Source: Chrysochromulina tobinii (lineage: Eukaryota > Haptophyta > Prymnesiales > Chrysochromulinaceae). Taken from it: DNA of 23,987 bases. Made by a program: the position numbers and the translations under genes. This document shows, piece by piece, positions 9,680-18,800 of the stretch. Every line of letters starts with the position of its first letter. Position 1 is the stretch's first letter. The notes under the pieces are model-generated. The model did no database searches, had not been told where the DNA came from, and worked only from the letters and a program-made list of their open reading frames with translations. The stretch covers positions 1-23,987 of the forward strand of contig JWZX01000699.1 of NCBI GenBank assembly GCA_001275005.1. Direction: 5' to 3'.

Positions 9680-9813
9680 CGCTTCGATGAATTCCGCACC
9701 ACGAAACCGAGAAATGAAAGACGAGCGGAAGCATTGAACTTTTGCGTCGAGTTGGCGATAGGACCATTTTAGGAGAATGTCTCGAAACTCTCGCTGCCGT
9801 CCGGACGCCGCAG
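9680..9813. promoter_or_regulatory. Divergent promoter region (SET gene / zinc-finger gene)
   Basis: The ATGs of the minus-strand SET gene and the plus-strand zinc-finger gene are 134 bp apart, so the interval probably serves both. It is locally less GC-rich than its flanks. No textbook TATA box is visible. Confidence 0.5.
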
Positions 9814-11496
9814 ATGCCGCCGCCCACTGCATGGTCCTGTTCAGCGTGCACGTATGAAAACGTCGACGGTGCACGCGTTTGCGAGATGTGCGGGACGCCA
9901 CGGCCGGGCGGCGGCGGTCCGCCGCCGCCGACAACCGCCGATCCGTTTCCATCGACCGCTGCTCGAACTCAACCTCCTCCCCAGCTGCACCCTCCTCAAC
10001 AACGCCCGGCTGTGGCCACGCAGCAGATGATGCCCTTCCAGCAGGCGATGCCAATGCAGCAGGCAATGCCGTTCCAGCAGCCGTCGGAGCTTTTACGCGT
10101 GATAATTCCGCAGGGGTGTGTTGCGGGCCGTCAGTTCCGCGTGGCGGCCCCCGATGGCACGCAGCTCGACTGCGTGGTGCCTCCCGGCTACGGACCGGGA
10201 ATGGAGATCCACGTGGCCTTGCCTCCGCGGCTGAGTGCGCCAACGGTGCAAGTGGCAGGGCCTCACTACGCCCATCGCCCTGCCGCACCGCCCCCCCCCA
10301 GAGCCCCGAGAGTGCCGTGGATGTGTTCGCAATGCACCCTCGAGAATGTAGCCGGCGCCTCGGTGTGCGCTGCATGCGAGGGGCCAGGCCCGGCACCACC
10401 GCGAGCACCGCGTGTTGAGGCGCCACCAGCCTGGGACGCGCGCGCCCCTCGGGACGGCGCGAGGGCACCGCCTCCGTCTCAATACGACCACGATGAGGAC
10501 GAGCTCGAGCAGCAGATGCTGGCGCTCGCCCTCGCGGAGAGTGCGCGGATGGCTGGTTTGCCGGTGCCGGCGGGTCCGGCGCCGCTTGGGCGCCACCCCA
10601 GCCACCCAGATGCCTCTGACCGGATGCTCTCGATGGCGCAGACGAGCCAGGCCGTGGTGACGGCGCCCGCGCTGCGCGTGGCAGGCGACTCGCGCGGCAC
10701 CGCCTCGACGCTCGTCGGGCTCACTCCCGAGGAAGAGCTCGAGCTGGCCATGCTACGCTCAAAGTACAATACGTTCGACGAACCGCCACCCCCGGGCACA
10801 AAGTTTCCGCCCGCTCCGCCGCCCGCGCCACCCACGGCACCGATGTCACGCAGCGATCTCGCAGCGCCGGCGATGACCAAGTCGCTGCTGCCGAACATGC
10901 CGAAGATGTTCAAGTCCGGCGCATCGCACGCCGTTTCCAACGGCAGCTACGCGGCCTTCGACGACAGTGATGCGGTGAGTCGGCCCCTGTCGATAGCTCC
11001 GCTCAGCGCCATGTCGCGCCAGCCGCCGCCACCGGGTGCCGACGCGTCCGCAGCGGCGACGGCCCCGATGAGCTCGCTCAATCTCGCCCCGATGAGCTCG
11101 CTCAATCTCGCCCCGATGAGCTCGCTCAATCTCGCCCAATCGTTGAGTTCGGCCGCGGCGATGGGCGTCACGGCGCCGCTGCCGCCCGCGCCCAAGCCGA
11201 CGCCGAGCTTCAAGCCTAACAAGGTCGGCAGCGGCAGCCTCAGTGCGAGCTTGCTCGATGGCGACGAGCTCGGCGAGATGCATCTCGCGCCTCTCGTCGC
11301 GCCGCTCGTCATGCCGCCGATGTCCACATACGTTGCGCCGGCACACATGGCGCCGGCACACGCGGCGCCGGAGCTCCCGACTGCGAAATTGATTTCGGTG
11401 GAAGAGACATGGGACGACGCCGACCGACCCCTGCGCCTCAGCACGGTGCCCGAAGTGAAAGGCGTTGGCGGATCAGGCTATGCGCGGTTGGAATGA
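9814..11496 (+). CDS. Tandem RanBP2-type zinc-finger protein with UIM-like helix
   Basis: Intronless frame of 560 aa. Two RanBP2/NZF zinc fingers are clear: W7, C9, C12, N16, C23, C26 and W169, C171, C174, N178, C185, C188, each with the W-x-C-x2-C-x10-C-x2-C pattern. Such fingers bind ubiquitin or single-stranded RNA. Between them, residues about 91-139 carry IIPQGCVAGRQFRVAAPDG and VVPPGYGPGMEIHVALPP, a double 'P-x-G-x-x-x-G-x-x-F' motif I associate with algal proteins. Residues about 228-247 (EDELEQQMLALALAESARMA) match a ubiquitin-interacting motif, with an acidic start and the core A-L-x-x-S. The C-terminal half is Pro/Ala/Met/Ser-rich and includes three identical octapeptides. I infer a ubiquitin-binding adaptor. 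The first ATG of the frame at 9814 is chosen; the frame stays open upstream without an ATG. Confidence 0.8.
   Translation: MPPPTAWSCSACTYENVDGARVCEMCGTPRPGGGGPPPPTTADPFPSTAARTQPPPQLHPPQQRPAVATQQMMPFQQAMPMQQAMPFQQPSELLRVIIPQGCVAGRQFRVAAPDGTQLDCVVPPGYGPGMEIHVALPPRLSAPTVQVAGPHYAHRPAAPPPPRAPRVPWMCSQCTLENVAGASVCAACEGPGPAPPRAPRVEAPPAWDARAPRDGARAPPPSQYDHDEDELEQQMLALALAESARMAGLPVPAGPAPLGRHPSHPDASDRMLSMAQTSQAVVTAPALRVAGDSRGTASTLVGLTPEEELELAMLRSKYNTFDEPPPPGTKFPPAPPPAPPTAPMSRSDLAAPAMTKSLLPNMPKMFKSGASHAVSNGSYAAFDDSDAVSRPLSIAPLSAMSRQPPPPGADASAAATAPMSSLNLAPMSSLNLAPMSSLNLAQSLSSAAAMGVTAPLPPAPKPTPSFKPNKVGSGSLSASLLDGDELGEMHLAPLVAPLVMPPMSTYVAPAHMAPAHAAPELPTAKLISVEETWDDADRPLRLSTVPEVKGVGGSGYARLE
11065..11136 (+). 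repeat. 24-bp tandem repeat, three perfect units, coding
   Basis: The unit begins CCGATGAGCTCG and ends AATCTCGCC; copies at 11065-11088, 11089-11112 and 11113-11136 are identical at the nucleotide level. It encodes the octapeptide PMSSLNLA three times in the zinc-finger/UIM protein. Perfect identity points to recent duplication or active homogenisation. Confidence 0.95.
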
Positions 11497-11878
11497 GAGA
11501 CGATGAGGCGACGCGGTGCACGCGTGCACCCACGGCCCGCACGATACATGAGAGCTGAGAGACCGACACGCATGAGATACGCCGTGGGCCCTTTGGCCGC
11601 GCTGCCGATGAGCGACTTTGGGGGGGGGTGCCACGGCCCACGGGCAACGGTCCCTCTGCCCGTGCCACACTCTGTCAGCTCGTACCTACATTTGCAATGT
11701 ACAACATACATGTGCTGGGTGACCGCGCCGTAGAGTGTGGTGCGTGTGGTTTCATCGATTACCTCTTCATTTGCTTGGGGAATTCCGCGGACGCAAACAT
11801 CGTTGATTAGGAAACCTCGTACGGGTCGCTCACCAGAACCCGCTCCGGTCCTGCTCCCTCCTATCCGTCGTGAACGGC
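11497..11878. other. Intergenic region with palindromes between zinc-finger and CNB genes
   Basis: I see no supportable gene. It holds a perfect 16-bp palindrome GGTGCACGCGTGCACC at 11515-11530, just after the zinc-finger gene stop. A 9-bp inverted repeat CCGTGGGCC / GGCCCACGG also lies within about 11582-11644. Either could fold in the 3' UTR of the upstream transcript or act as a binding site. Confidence 0.6.
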
Positions 11879-14800
11879 ATGTTCAGTGGCAATCGCGTCT
11901 CTCGCCAAGTGCTCGAGTCCATCTTAACGAACCTGAAGGTGCTCGAGGACCCAGTTTCGGAGCGCGACGAGCAACGCATTGCTGCCGCTGCCGCCGCTTG
12001 TGCCGAGCTCTCCTTCCTACGCTTGCTTGAGCCGGAGGAGCTGGTGGATACTTGCCGACAGCACCTGCGCGTGGAAAGGCTGCGCGCCGGCGAGGCCGTA
12101 CACCTGCAGGGCATGGAGGCCACCGCGGCTTTCGTGGTTCTCTCCGGACAGGTGAGCTGCCACGCTCGCAAGGACCTGATGGACATCGAGGGCGGTGCGC
12201 ACATGCACCTGCTACGCGAGTGGAAGCAGCGGGAGCTGGCCACAGCCAAGGAGGAGGCGGTTAAAGCCAAGGCGCGCTATGCCTACATCTCGTCGAGTGC
12301 CAACGCGGGATCGGCCGCGGAGGCGGCCGCCAAGCATGAAGCGGCGGTCGCGGAGCAAGCGGTGGAAGTGGCGGCGGAGGCGGTGGCGAATGTGATGCTC
12401 AGTGGCTTGGTGCCGCCAGATAAATACTTGATGCTCCCCGATATGATGGGAAAGCAGCGTGCTCTCGCCGCCACGCCAACGCCCTCCGCCCCGCGCAAGT
12501 TCGGGCTGCGCCAGCAACTCATGCGCGCCACTATGGACCTCGGGTTGACCAGCGATCTTTCGCCGAGCGAGGTGCGCAGCAAGGCGAGCAAGCTGGTAGG
12601 CGTTTGCCTGACGGTGCACAATACGGGCGACTCCTTCGGCGAGCCAACGCTCGACTCGTCCAACCGGCGCGCCATCACCGCCGTGTGCAACACCGCGTGC
12701 ACGCTGCTCGTCTGCCCGCGCCACGTTCTCGCTGCGACGGCGGGTGCGGAGCGACTGAAGCTACAGCTTGAGTGGCTACGAAACGTGCCGGCGCTCGCTA
12801 TGTGCTCGCCGCCAACGCTCGCGCAGCTGCTTCAGGCCGCGCGCCGGCGCACCTTTGCCTGGTCCGAGCCGGTTGTGCGCGCGGGTGATAAGGGCGCATG
12901 CCTGTATCTCGTCATGTCGGGCGAGCTTAGCCTGTCTCGCGCCACCTCGCGCCCACCGGCGCCTGCGCCGCACACGCCCGCGCCGCCCGTCCTCTTCTCG
13001 CCTGTGCCTCAGCAGATCGGCATACGGCCCGCCTCGCCGCCGCCGACCACACCAGCATACTTCCTCGCGGGTGCCGCCGACCCAGCCAAGCGCGCTGCCG
13101 ATGCGGCCGGCTCGCCGAAGCCTGCGGCCGCCGGGGTCGGCGACAGCAACACTCCGCGCGAGATAACGCTCCGCACGATCGGCTGCGGGCAAATGGTGCC
13201 GTGCATCGTGGCGGGCGCCGCGTCGCTGGGCGGCGCTGTGACACTGGCCGAGGGCGTGCGCTTCCCCTATACGGCACGTGTTGCCTCCGCACACGCGGAG
13301 CTGCTATTGCTTGACGGCCGCTTCCTCAGCCTCGTGCTCGCCCGCCAGGACAACGGACGTGCGATCGGCGAGCTGACAGCGCTGCTGCAGTCGGACGCGC
13401 GGCGGATGGAGCAGCTGGCGCAGGCCACCGAGGATCGCTGGCTGACCGAGCTCGTCACCGCCAAGATCATCATCGCACCTGCAGTGGCACCTGCCACTCC
13501 CACGCCGCCTTCGAAGCCCTCGCAGGCGCGCACTCCTGGCGCGTCTTCACCTCGACTCGTCAGTCGACCAGCTACTGGGCAGCGTCAGCCGCCGCACGTG
13601 CTGCCCGGCCCCGAGGGCCCGCCGCGTGTCCCGCCCCCGCCCGACCCCGGGGTGATCGCCCCCTCCAAGTATAGTGACCCGAGCCGGCCGGGCCCGCTGC
13701 CCTTGCCTCCGTATTTTGAGCCGTCCACGCGGCGCGATGACGAGGACGTGGCTGCGGCGCTGGTGCCCAGCGAGGTGGTGGGCGAGGCGATGGGCGCCCG
13801 CGCAGCCGACGTGCAGGCCCTTGAGCGAGCGATGGAGCTCGCGCGCCTCGGCGAGCGCGCGCGCGCCCACGCCCTCCGCGCGCCGAAGCCGCCGCCGCGC
13901 GCGACGTCGCAGGGGGCTGAGGCGCTTGAGCCGCCCGCCGGCCGGCTGTTACCCGATCCCGAGGCGGCCCTCGTCGTCGAGGTGGCGCGCATGGAGGCGG
14001 AAGCGCTGGAGCAGGCGCATGAGCTGCAGGTGATGTTCACACCACGTCCGCTCCGCGTGGGGGTAACCCCCAAGCCAGACTTCACGGCGATCACCAGGAA
14101 GCACCCGACCGGTGCCACACCGTCCGAACGGCAGCGCGCCGTCACTGCGTATCTCCTCGAGGCCAACAGCTTGCACAACCCCTTGCAGTCTGAGCAAGCT
14201 GTAGCTGCTGCTAACAGCGCCGCCGCCGCCGCCGGATCGCGTCCCGACTGTGAACATCGCCGCACTGTGAACGCCGCCGGATCGCGTCCCGACTCCGTCA
14301 GCTTGCCGCCGCGCCCGCGACAGCGCGGCGCACGCCCCGTTTCGGCGGTGCCCGCTTACCGGCGCGAGGGCGGCGCCCAACTCGGCGCATATTGGACGGG
14401 AGACACGAGACCGCCATCACCGCGCGCCTTTGGTGCCGTGGGCGCGGGCTGGGCGACGGGGGCGGCGCGTCCCCACTTTGAGCGGCCGCACTCGGCGCAG
14501 CCACGAGTGGCGCACCGCCGCCAGGGGACCGCCCTCAGCCCGCGCCAGCAGCAGCAGCATGCTCAGGTCTATCTCCACCAGCCGCCGCCGCCGATCCAGC
14601 TCGGCTATGGCTTTGGGTACGAGCCGAGGCAGTATCCTATGAGCTTCGAGACGCCGCATCACTCGCCGCACTCGCCGCACTCGCCGCGCTTCTCAGTGCA
14701 CATCGGCGAGGACACCGCTGCCGGGGCCCATGGAGGGGCCAATTCTGGAGGGGCCAATTCGGACGACATCCATGCTGATGGCGTCGTCGCGAGCACAGAC

Positions 14801-15526
14801 GCCAACCTCGCCGCGGCCGCCCTGCCGCCCAAGCCATCGCAGCAGCCAGCAGAGGCGCCGCCGCCACCCGCTCGCCGCGGGTACGCGAACGCACTCGAGG
14901 CCCATGTGCGCCGGATGCGCGCGGCCCGTGGTGTTCCAGAAGGAGGGGGAAGTAAGGCGTTGGCCGCCGAGGATGGGTACCGCGCGCCGCTGGCGGTGCA
15001 CCTGCTCAACGACGACGGCTTCCTGCGGATGCAGGTCGAGGAGTCTCGGCTGCACCGCGCCGGTCTGGCCGGGGAGAGCGATGAGGCGCTGGCGCTCGCT
15101 TGGGACCATGTGACCGTCGCAGAGATGGCCAGGGTGTTGAGCGGCTCGTGGCAGCCGCACAAGCGGCCACCGCTCATCTCCACCTCGATCCACGCCGTCG
15201 AGGCGCCGCCTGTGCCGCACCATCGCCGCCAGCCGCACGCGCGCATGGGCGCAGCACCCTCGCACGCGGTGCACGACGCGATCGCGACAGCGCGCCGTGT
15301 CGGCGCGCAGGCGGACAACGGCCCTCTGGTGCTCCAGACCGCCGAGGCGTCGTCCCGGGCGCTTCCGACCGGGGACGCGTCGTCCGCTGGTGGTGTCAGG
15401 CCTCCGCGCCTCGCCGCTACAATGGCCCCGCAGCCCTCGCTCTATGGCCGCCCGGTGCAGGTCGATGGCCCGGGCATCGCCACCGCGCTCGCGGGCACGG
15501 GCTTGCGGCGCGCACCTCTGGCGTGA
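11879..15526 (+). CDS. Protein with two interrupted cyclic-nucleotide-binding folds and long disordered tail
   Basis: Intronless frame, 1215 aa. The N-terminal 490 residues resemble two successive cNMP-binding (CNB) beta-rolls. CNB1, residues about 44-285, starts FLRLLEPEELVDTCRQHLRV with the usual GEAVHLQGMEATAAFVVLSG, is interrupted by a roughly 140-residue Ala/Glu-rich insertion, then resumes with SFGEPTLDSSNRRAITAV, a fair phosphate-binding cassette (FGE and Arg). CNB2, residues about 303-490, has the helix and VVRAGDKGACLYLVMSGEL, then a roughly 70-residue Pro/Ala insertion, and a cassette without the FGE/Arg pattern, so it is probably unable to bind cNMP. The layout recalls CNBD2 and PKA-regulatory-subunit relatives, but no kinase-inhibitor motif is visible. 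Residues after 490 are Pro/Ala/Arg-rich and predicted disordered. The start is the first ATG (11879); a GTG lies three codons earlier. cAMP or cGMP sensing is inference. Confidence 0.72.
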   Translation: MFSGNRVSRQVLESILTNLKVLEDPVSERDEQRIAAAAAACAELSFLRLLEPEELVDTCRQHLRVERLRAGEAVHLQGMEATAAFVVLSGQVSCHARKDLMDIEGGAHMHLLREWKQRELATAKEEAVKAKARYAYISSSANAGSAAEAAAKHEAAVAEQAVEVAAEAVANVMLSGLVPPDKYLMLPDMMGKQRALAATPTPSAPRKFGLRQQLMRATMDLGLTSDLSPSEVRSKASKLVGVCLTVHNTGDSFGEPTLDSSNRRAITAVCNTACTLLVCPRHVLAATAGAERLKLQLEWLRNVPALAMCSPPTLAQLLQAARRRTFAWSEPVVRAGDKGACLYLVMSGELSLSRATSRPPAPAPHTPAPPVLFSPVPQQIGIRPASPPPTTPAYFLAGAADPAKRAADAAGSPKPAAAGVGDSNTPREITLRTIGCGQMVPCIVAGAASLGGAVTLAEGVRFPYTARVASAHAELLLLDGRFLSLVLARQDNGRAIGELTALLQSDARRMEQLAQATEDRWLTELVTAKIIIAPAVAPATPTPPSKPSQARTPGASSPRLVSRPATGQRQPPHVLPGPEGPPRVPPPPDPGVIAPSKYSDPSRPGPLPLPPYFEPSTRRDDEDVAAALVPSEVVGEAMGARAADVQALERAMELARLGERARAHALRAPKPPPRATSQGAEALEPPAGRLLPDPEAALVVEVARMEAEALEQAHELQVMFTPRPLRVGVTPKPDFTAITRKHPTGATPSERQRAVTAYLLEANSLHNPLQSEQAVAAANSAAAAAGSRPDCEHRRTVNAAGSRPDSVSLPPRPRQRGARPVSAVPAYRREGGAQLGAYWTGDTRPPSPRAFGAVGAGWATGAARPHFERPHSAQPRVAHRRQGTALSPRQQQQHAQVYLHQPPPPIQLGYGFGYEPRQYPMSFETPHHSPHSPHSPRFSVHIGEDTAAGAHGGANSGGANSDDIHADGVVASTDANLAAAALPPKPSQQPAEAPPPPARRGYANALEAHVRRMRAARGVPEGGGSKALAAEDGYRAPLAVHLLNDDGFLRMQVEESRLHRAGLAGESDEALALAWDHVTVAEMARVLSGSWQPHKRPPLISTSIHAVEAPPVPHHRRQPHARMGAAPSHAVHDAIATARRVGAQADNGPLVLQTAEASSRALPTGDASSAGGVRPPRLAATMAPQPSLYGRPVQVDGPGIATALAGTGLRRAPLA
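14228..14294 (+). repeat. In-frame 45-bp partial duplication in CNB-protein tail
   Basis: Two perfect 22-bp copies (starting GCCGCCGGATCG, ending TCCCGACT) lie at 14228-14249 and 14273-14294, offset by 45 bp (15 codons). They encode AAGSRPD twice in the disordered tail. Confidence 0.9.
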
Positions 15527-15834
15527 GCGCCCCTGCGCTGCTCGCACCCGCTCGCACCCGCTCGCACCCGCTCGCACCCGCTCGCACCCGCCACCGCGAT
15601 CTATCATACAACCATTGGAATTTCACAATCGAAGCACAGTAGTTAGTCTGCCTCATGTACAATTCAATACACACACGACCACACGGACAAGCGTCGACTT
15701 GGTCGACTGCGACATGACTCATGAGCAAGATAGCCTGGTTTGCAACGGCTGTCGCTCACAAACATTGGCTGTGAACGTGGCTCGCCCACTCCAGAAAAAG
15801 AAGCACACGCCCGTCGCACGTCTGGCGTCGCGCG
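15527..15834. other. Intergenic region between CNB gene and UBE4
   Basis: This 308-bp gap holds no supportable gene. It contains the 10-bp tandem array at 15541-15590. Its right half is less GC-rich than the flanking genes and should contain the UBE4 promoter and leader. An in-frame stop at 15772 bounds any upstream extension of UBE4. Confidence 0.6.
15541..15590. repeat. 10-bp tandem repeat, five perfect units
   Basis: The unit CTCGCACCCG is repeated five times without error directly downstream of the CNB-protein stop codon. Confidence 0.97.
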
Positions 15835-18800
15835 ATGGTGCTGCTCCTACTCAAGGACGACGCCGAGATCATCTCCAAGGCGCTCAAGATATCGCTCACC
15901 GCCGCGGGCGTCCCTGCCTCCGCGTCTGCCGGCTCGCGCACCACGGCGGCCGATGTAGTCGCCGAGCTTTTAGAGCTGGCTGAGGAGCTGGTCAACCAGG
16001 CGGGCGATGCGACGTCACCGGACGAAGTCGCCGCGCGCTGGGAGGATACATCCGCGCGCCGCTCGCTCTTCGATCGCGCGATCGTGGGCCGTCTCTCCGA
16101 GTCGGATGGCTCCTACGCCGTGGTCGACTACCTCATCAGCTGCTACGCTCGCGTTGGCGAACTGCGCTCGCGCAAGAGCAGCATGCTCACGCCGGAGCTC
16201 GCCGATATGTACAGCTACGTGACCGACCTGTGCGTCTCGTACGCGTCGATCGCGCTGCTCAACCCGACCATGTTCCCGCAGCCGGCCGACGTCGAGGCGG
16301 AGGGTGTGCTACGGCTGCTCCGGCCCCTGAAGGCGGACAGCTTGCCGCAGGGCTTTCTGAGCAGCTTGTGCGCGCGGCTGCAGGAGGAAGGCACGCTCAC
16401 CGAGCTCGGGCTGCCGCTGTATGCCAAGCTCGCAGAAGAAGTGGGCGACACGAAGTTCACCATCCTCACCGACTTTACGCCCGCCTACCGCGCGCTCAAC
16501 GGCCTCGTGCGCGAGAAGCCGCTGGGCGCGCTGCTCGCCACGGATCCCAACTTCCTCGGCGGGCCGCTCGCGCGCAATGGCGCACTGCTGCAGATGGGTG
16601 CTCGCCTCGGCCCCTTCCTCGGGCTCGCGGTTTTTCCATCTGATCCGGCGCTCGCCGCCGCTTGCTTCCCTGACACGTCATCACCGCCGATTCTCGAGAA
16701 CTCGATGTCGTCGCTGCGCCTCTCGACTGGCGTGGTGCAGCGCGCGCTCACGAACGTGGCCAAGGAGCTGCTCAAGAACCCCGAGGCCAAGGAGCCCTTC
16801 TTCAAGCTCATCGCCGCCGCGTGCTCGCTGAACCAGAGCCGCGCGCAGCAGTGGTTCCCGCATGCCGAGAGCCAACGGCTGTTGCATGCGATCGCGCCGC
16901 AGCACATTGAGCCGCCGCAGGCGATGCGCACGTACTCGCACGACGGGTTCATGGCCAACCTCGCGGCGATACTGCTCGCGCTGTGCGAGCCATTCACGCC
17001 GCCCGACTCGCCGCATGCATCCAAGATCGACCCGTCGTACCTACTCTCGACGCATCGGATCGATCTCAAGGACGAGACTCGCCTATGCGCCACGGCCGAC
17101 GACGTCATGTACTGGCTCGACTCGCGCAACCCCGACCTGCGTCAGCGCTACCTCGACCGGCTCGCGGCGGAGGGTATTGTGGCGCCCGACGACGACGACT
17201 CGCCACCGCTCGAGGTCTCGACGTCGTTTGGGACTGTGACCGAGTACTTTTTCCTCACCATGCGAGTATTACACGTGGGGCTGCTGCCGAGCTACTCGAT
17301 GCTCGAAAAGCTGCAGAAGGAGTACGGCCGCTGGCACCAGGACCTGCAGATCCGCGAGCAGGAGCTCATGAGGTTGCGCGCGGGCGGCCACCACAGCAGC
17401 GGCGTCACCGCTCAGCTCGAGGCCGAGGTGACGCAGCTCAAAAAGTGGATCGACGCGGTCAAGCAGTGCGTGCTCGCCTACCAGACGCATTTGTCCGATC
17501 CGGCACTCGTGACGAGCTGCGTGCGCTACTTCCGGCTCGTCTCGCGCTGGCTCGTCGCGACTGCGTGCCCGCCACCCGAGGGTCTGCCGTTGCCTGAGAA
17601 GGTTCCGCGCCTTTTCGCGGCGCTGCCCGAGTACTGCATGAGTGACGTGGCTGACTTCCTCAAGCACATCACCGCACTCGCGCCTCAGTCGTTCGAGCAA
17701 ATGGACGCTACGGAGCTGTACGACTTCGTCACCCTCATGGTGACCTTCGTCGGCGCGCCCAGGTACGTCAAGAATCCGTACCTTCGCGCCACGTTCACCA
17801 AGCTGCTCTGCTACCTTGTGCCCAAAAAGGACGACGACACGGGCCGTCGGCACGCGTCCGACCGCCTCGCGGCCGTCTTCCACTCGCACCCGCTCGCGCA
17901 GAAGCACCTGGCGCCCGCGATCATGCAGTTCTTCGTCGACGTCGAGTTCACAGGCTCGCACACCTCGGCGTATGACAAGTACGAGGCCCCGGCTGGGCAT
18001 GCCTCTCTGATCGCCATTCTAATCTGATCGCCATCCGAGATGCGTTCGTGTTGCCATCCGATCCTTTCTGATTGCCTTTTGGATTGCCATTCTGACGCCA
18101 TATCTGATTGCCCCACCCATCAGATACGAGTACCGGCAGGACATGTCCCAAATCCTCGAGTACTTTTGGGACACGCCCGTGTACAAGAAGACCATGATCG
18201 GCTTCGCGCGCAACACGAAGAAGTTTGTGCGCTTCGTCAACATGCTCATCAACGACTCGATCTACTCGATGAACGAGGCGCTCACGAAGCTCGCCTCGAT
18301 CAAGCAGACGCAGAGCGAGATGGCCGACGAGGCATCGTGGAGTGCGATGCAGCCGCGCGACCGGCAGAGGCGCACGCAGGAGTACCATCAGTACGAGGGG
18401 CACGCGCGCTACTTTATGAACTTCATCAACGAGGTACTCAACATGGTGCAGTACCTGAGCTCCGAGCCCGAGATCGCCCAGATCTTCATGCTGCCCGAGC
18501 TCGCGCCTCGGATGGCCGTGATGCTCAACCACTTCCTTGTTGAGCTCGTCGGCCCCAAGTGCGCCAACCTCAAGGTGAAGAACATGGAGAAGTACCATTT
18601 CCACCCGATCAAGCTTCTCGGCGAGATCATCGCGACCATCCTTCATTTCGCGCCCTTTGCGGCCTTCGAGGTGGCCATGGTGCGCGACGAGCGCTCGTTT
18701 GACGCGAACAACCTGCGCAAGGCGGCCCGCGTTCTCGGGGGCCGCCTTTTCGAAACGACCCTTCGCCCCGAGCAGCTTGAGCTGCTCGAGAAGTTTGCGG

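Noticed and set aside
9742-9813. N-terminal extension of the zinc-finger protein
   Set aside because: The extended frame begins with TTG and contains no ATG before 9814.
9680-10468. Upstream extension of the SET gene frame across the zinc-finger gene
   Set aside because: It is the antisense shadow of the zinc-finger gene; the SET homology begins well after the ATG at 9679.
13585-14265. 226-codon minus-strand frame and similar long antisense frames across the CNB and UBE4 genes
   Set aside because: They are antisense shadows in GC-rich coding DNA, with Ser/Ala/Arg composition and no recognisable domain.
15541-15590. CRISPR-like direct repeats
   Set aside because: The units are contiguous 10-mers without spacers, and the window is eukaryotic.
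17986-18130. GC-AG alternative boundaries for the UBE4 intron
   Set aside because: It gives the same protein, but GT-AG with a CAG acceptor is available one repeat length earlier, so the canonical form is preferred.
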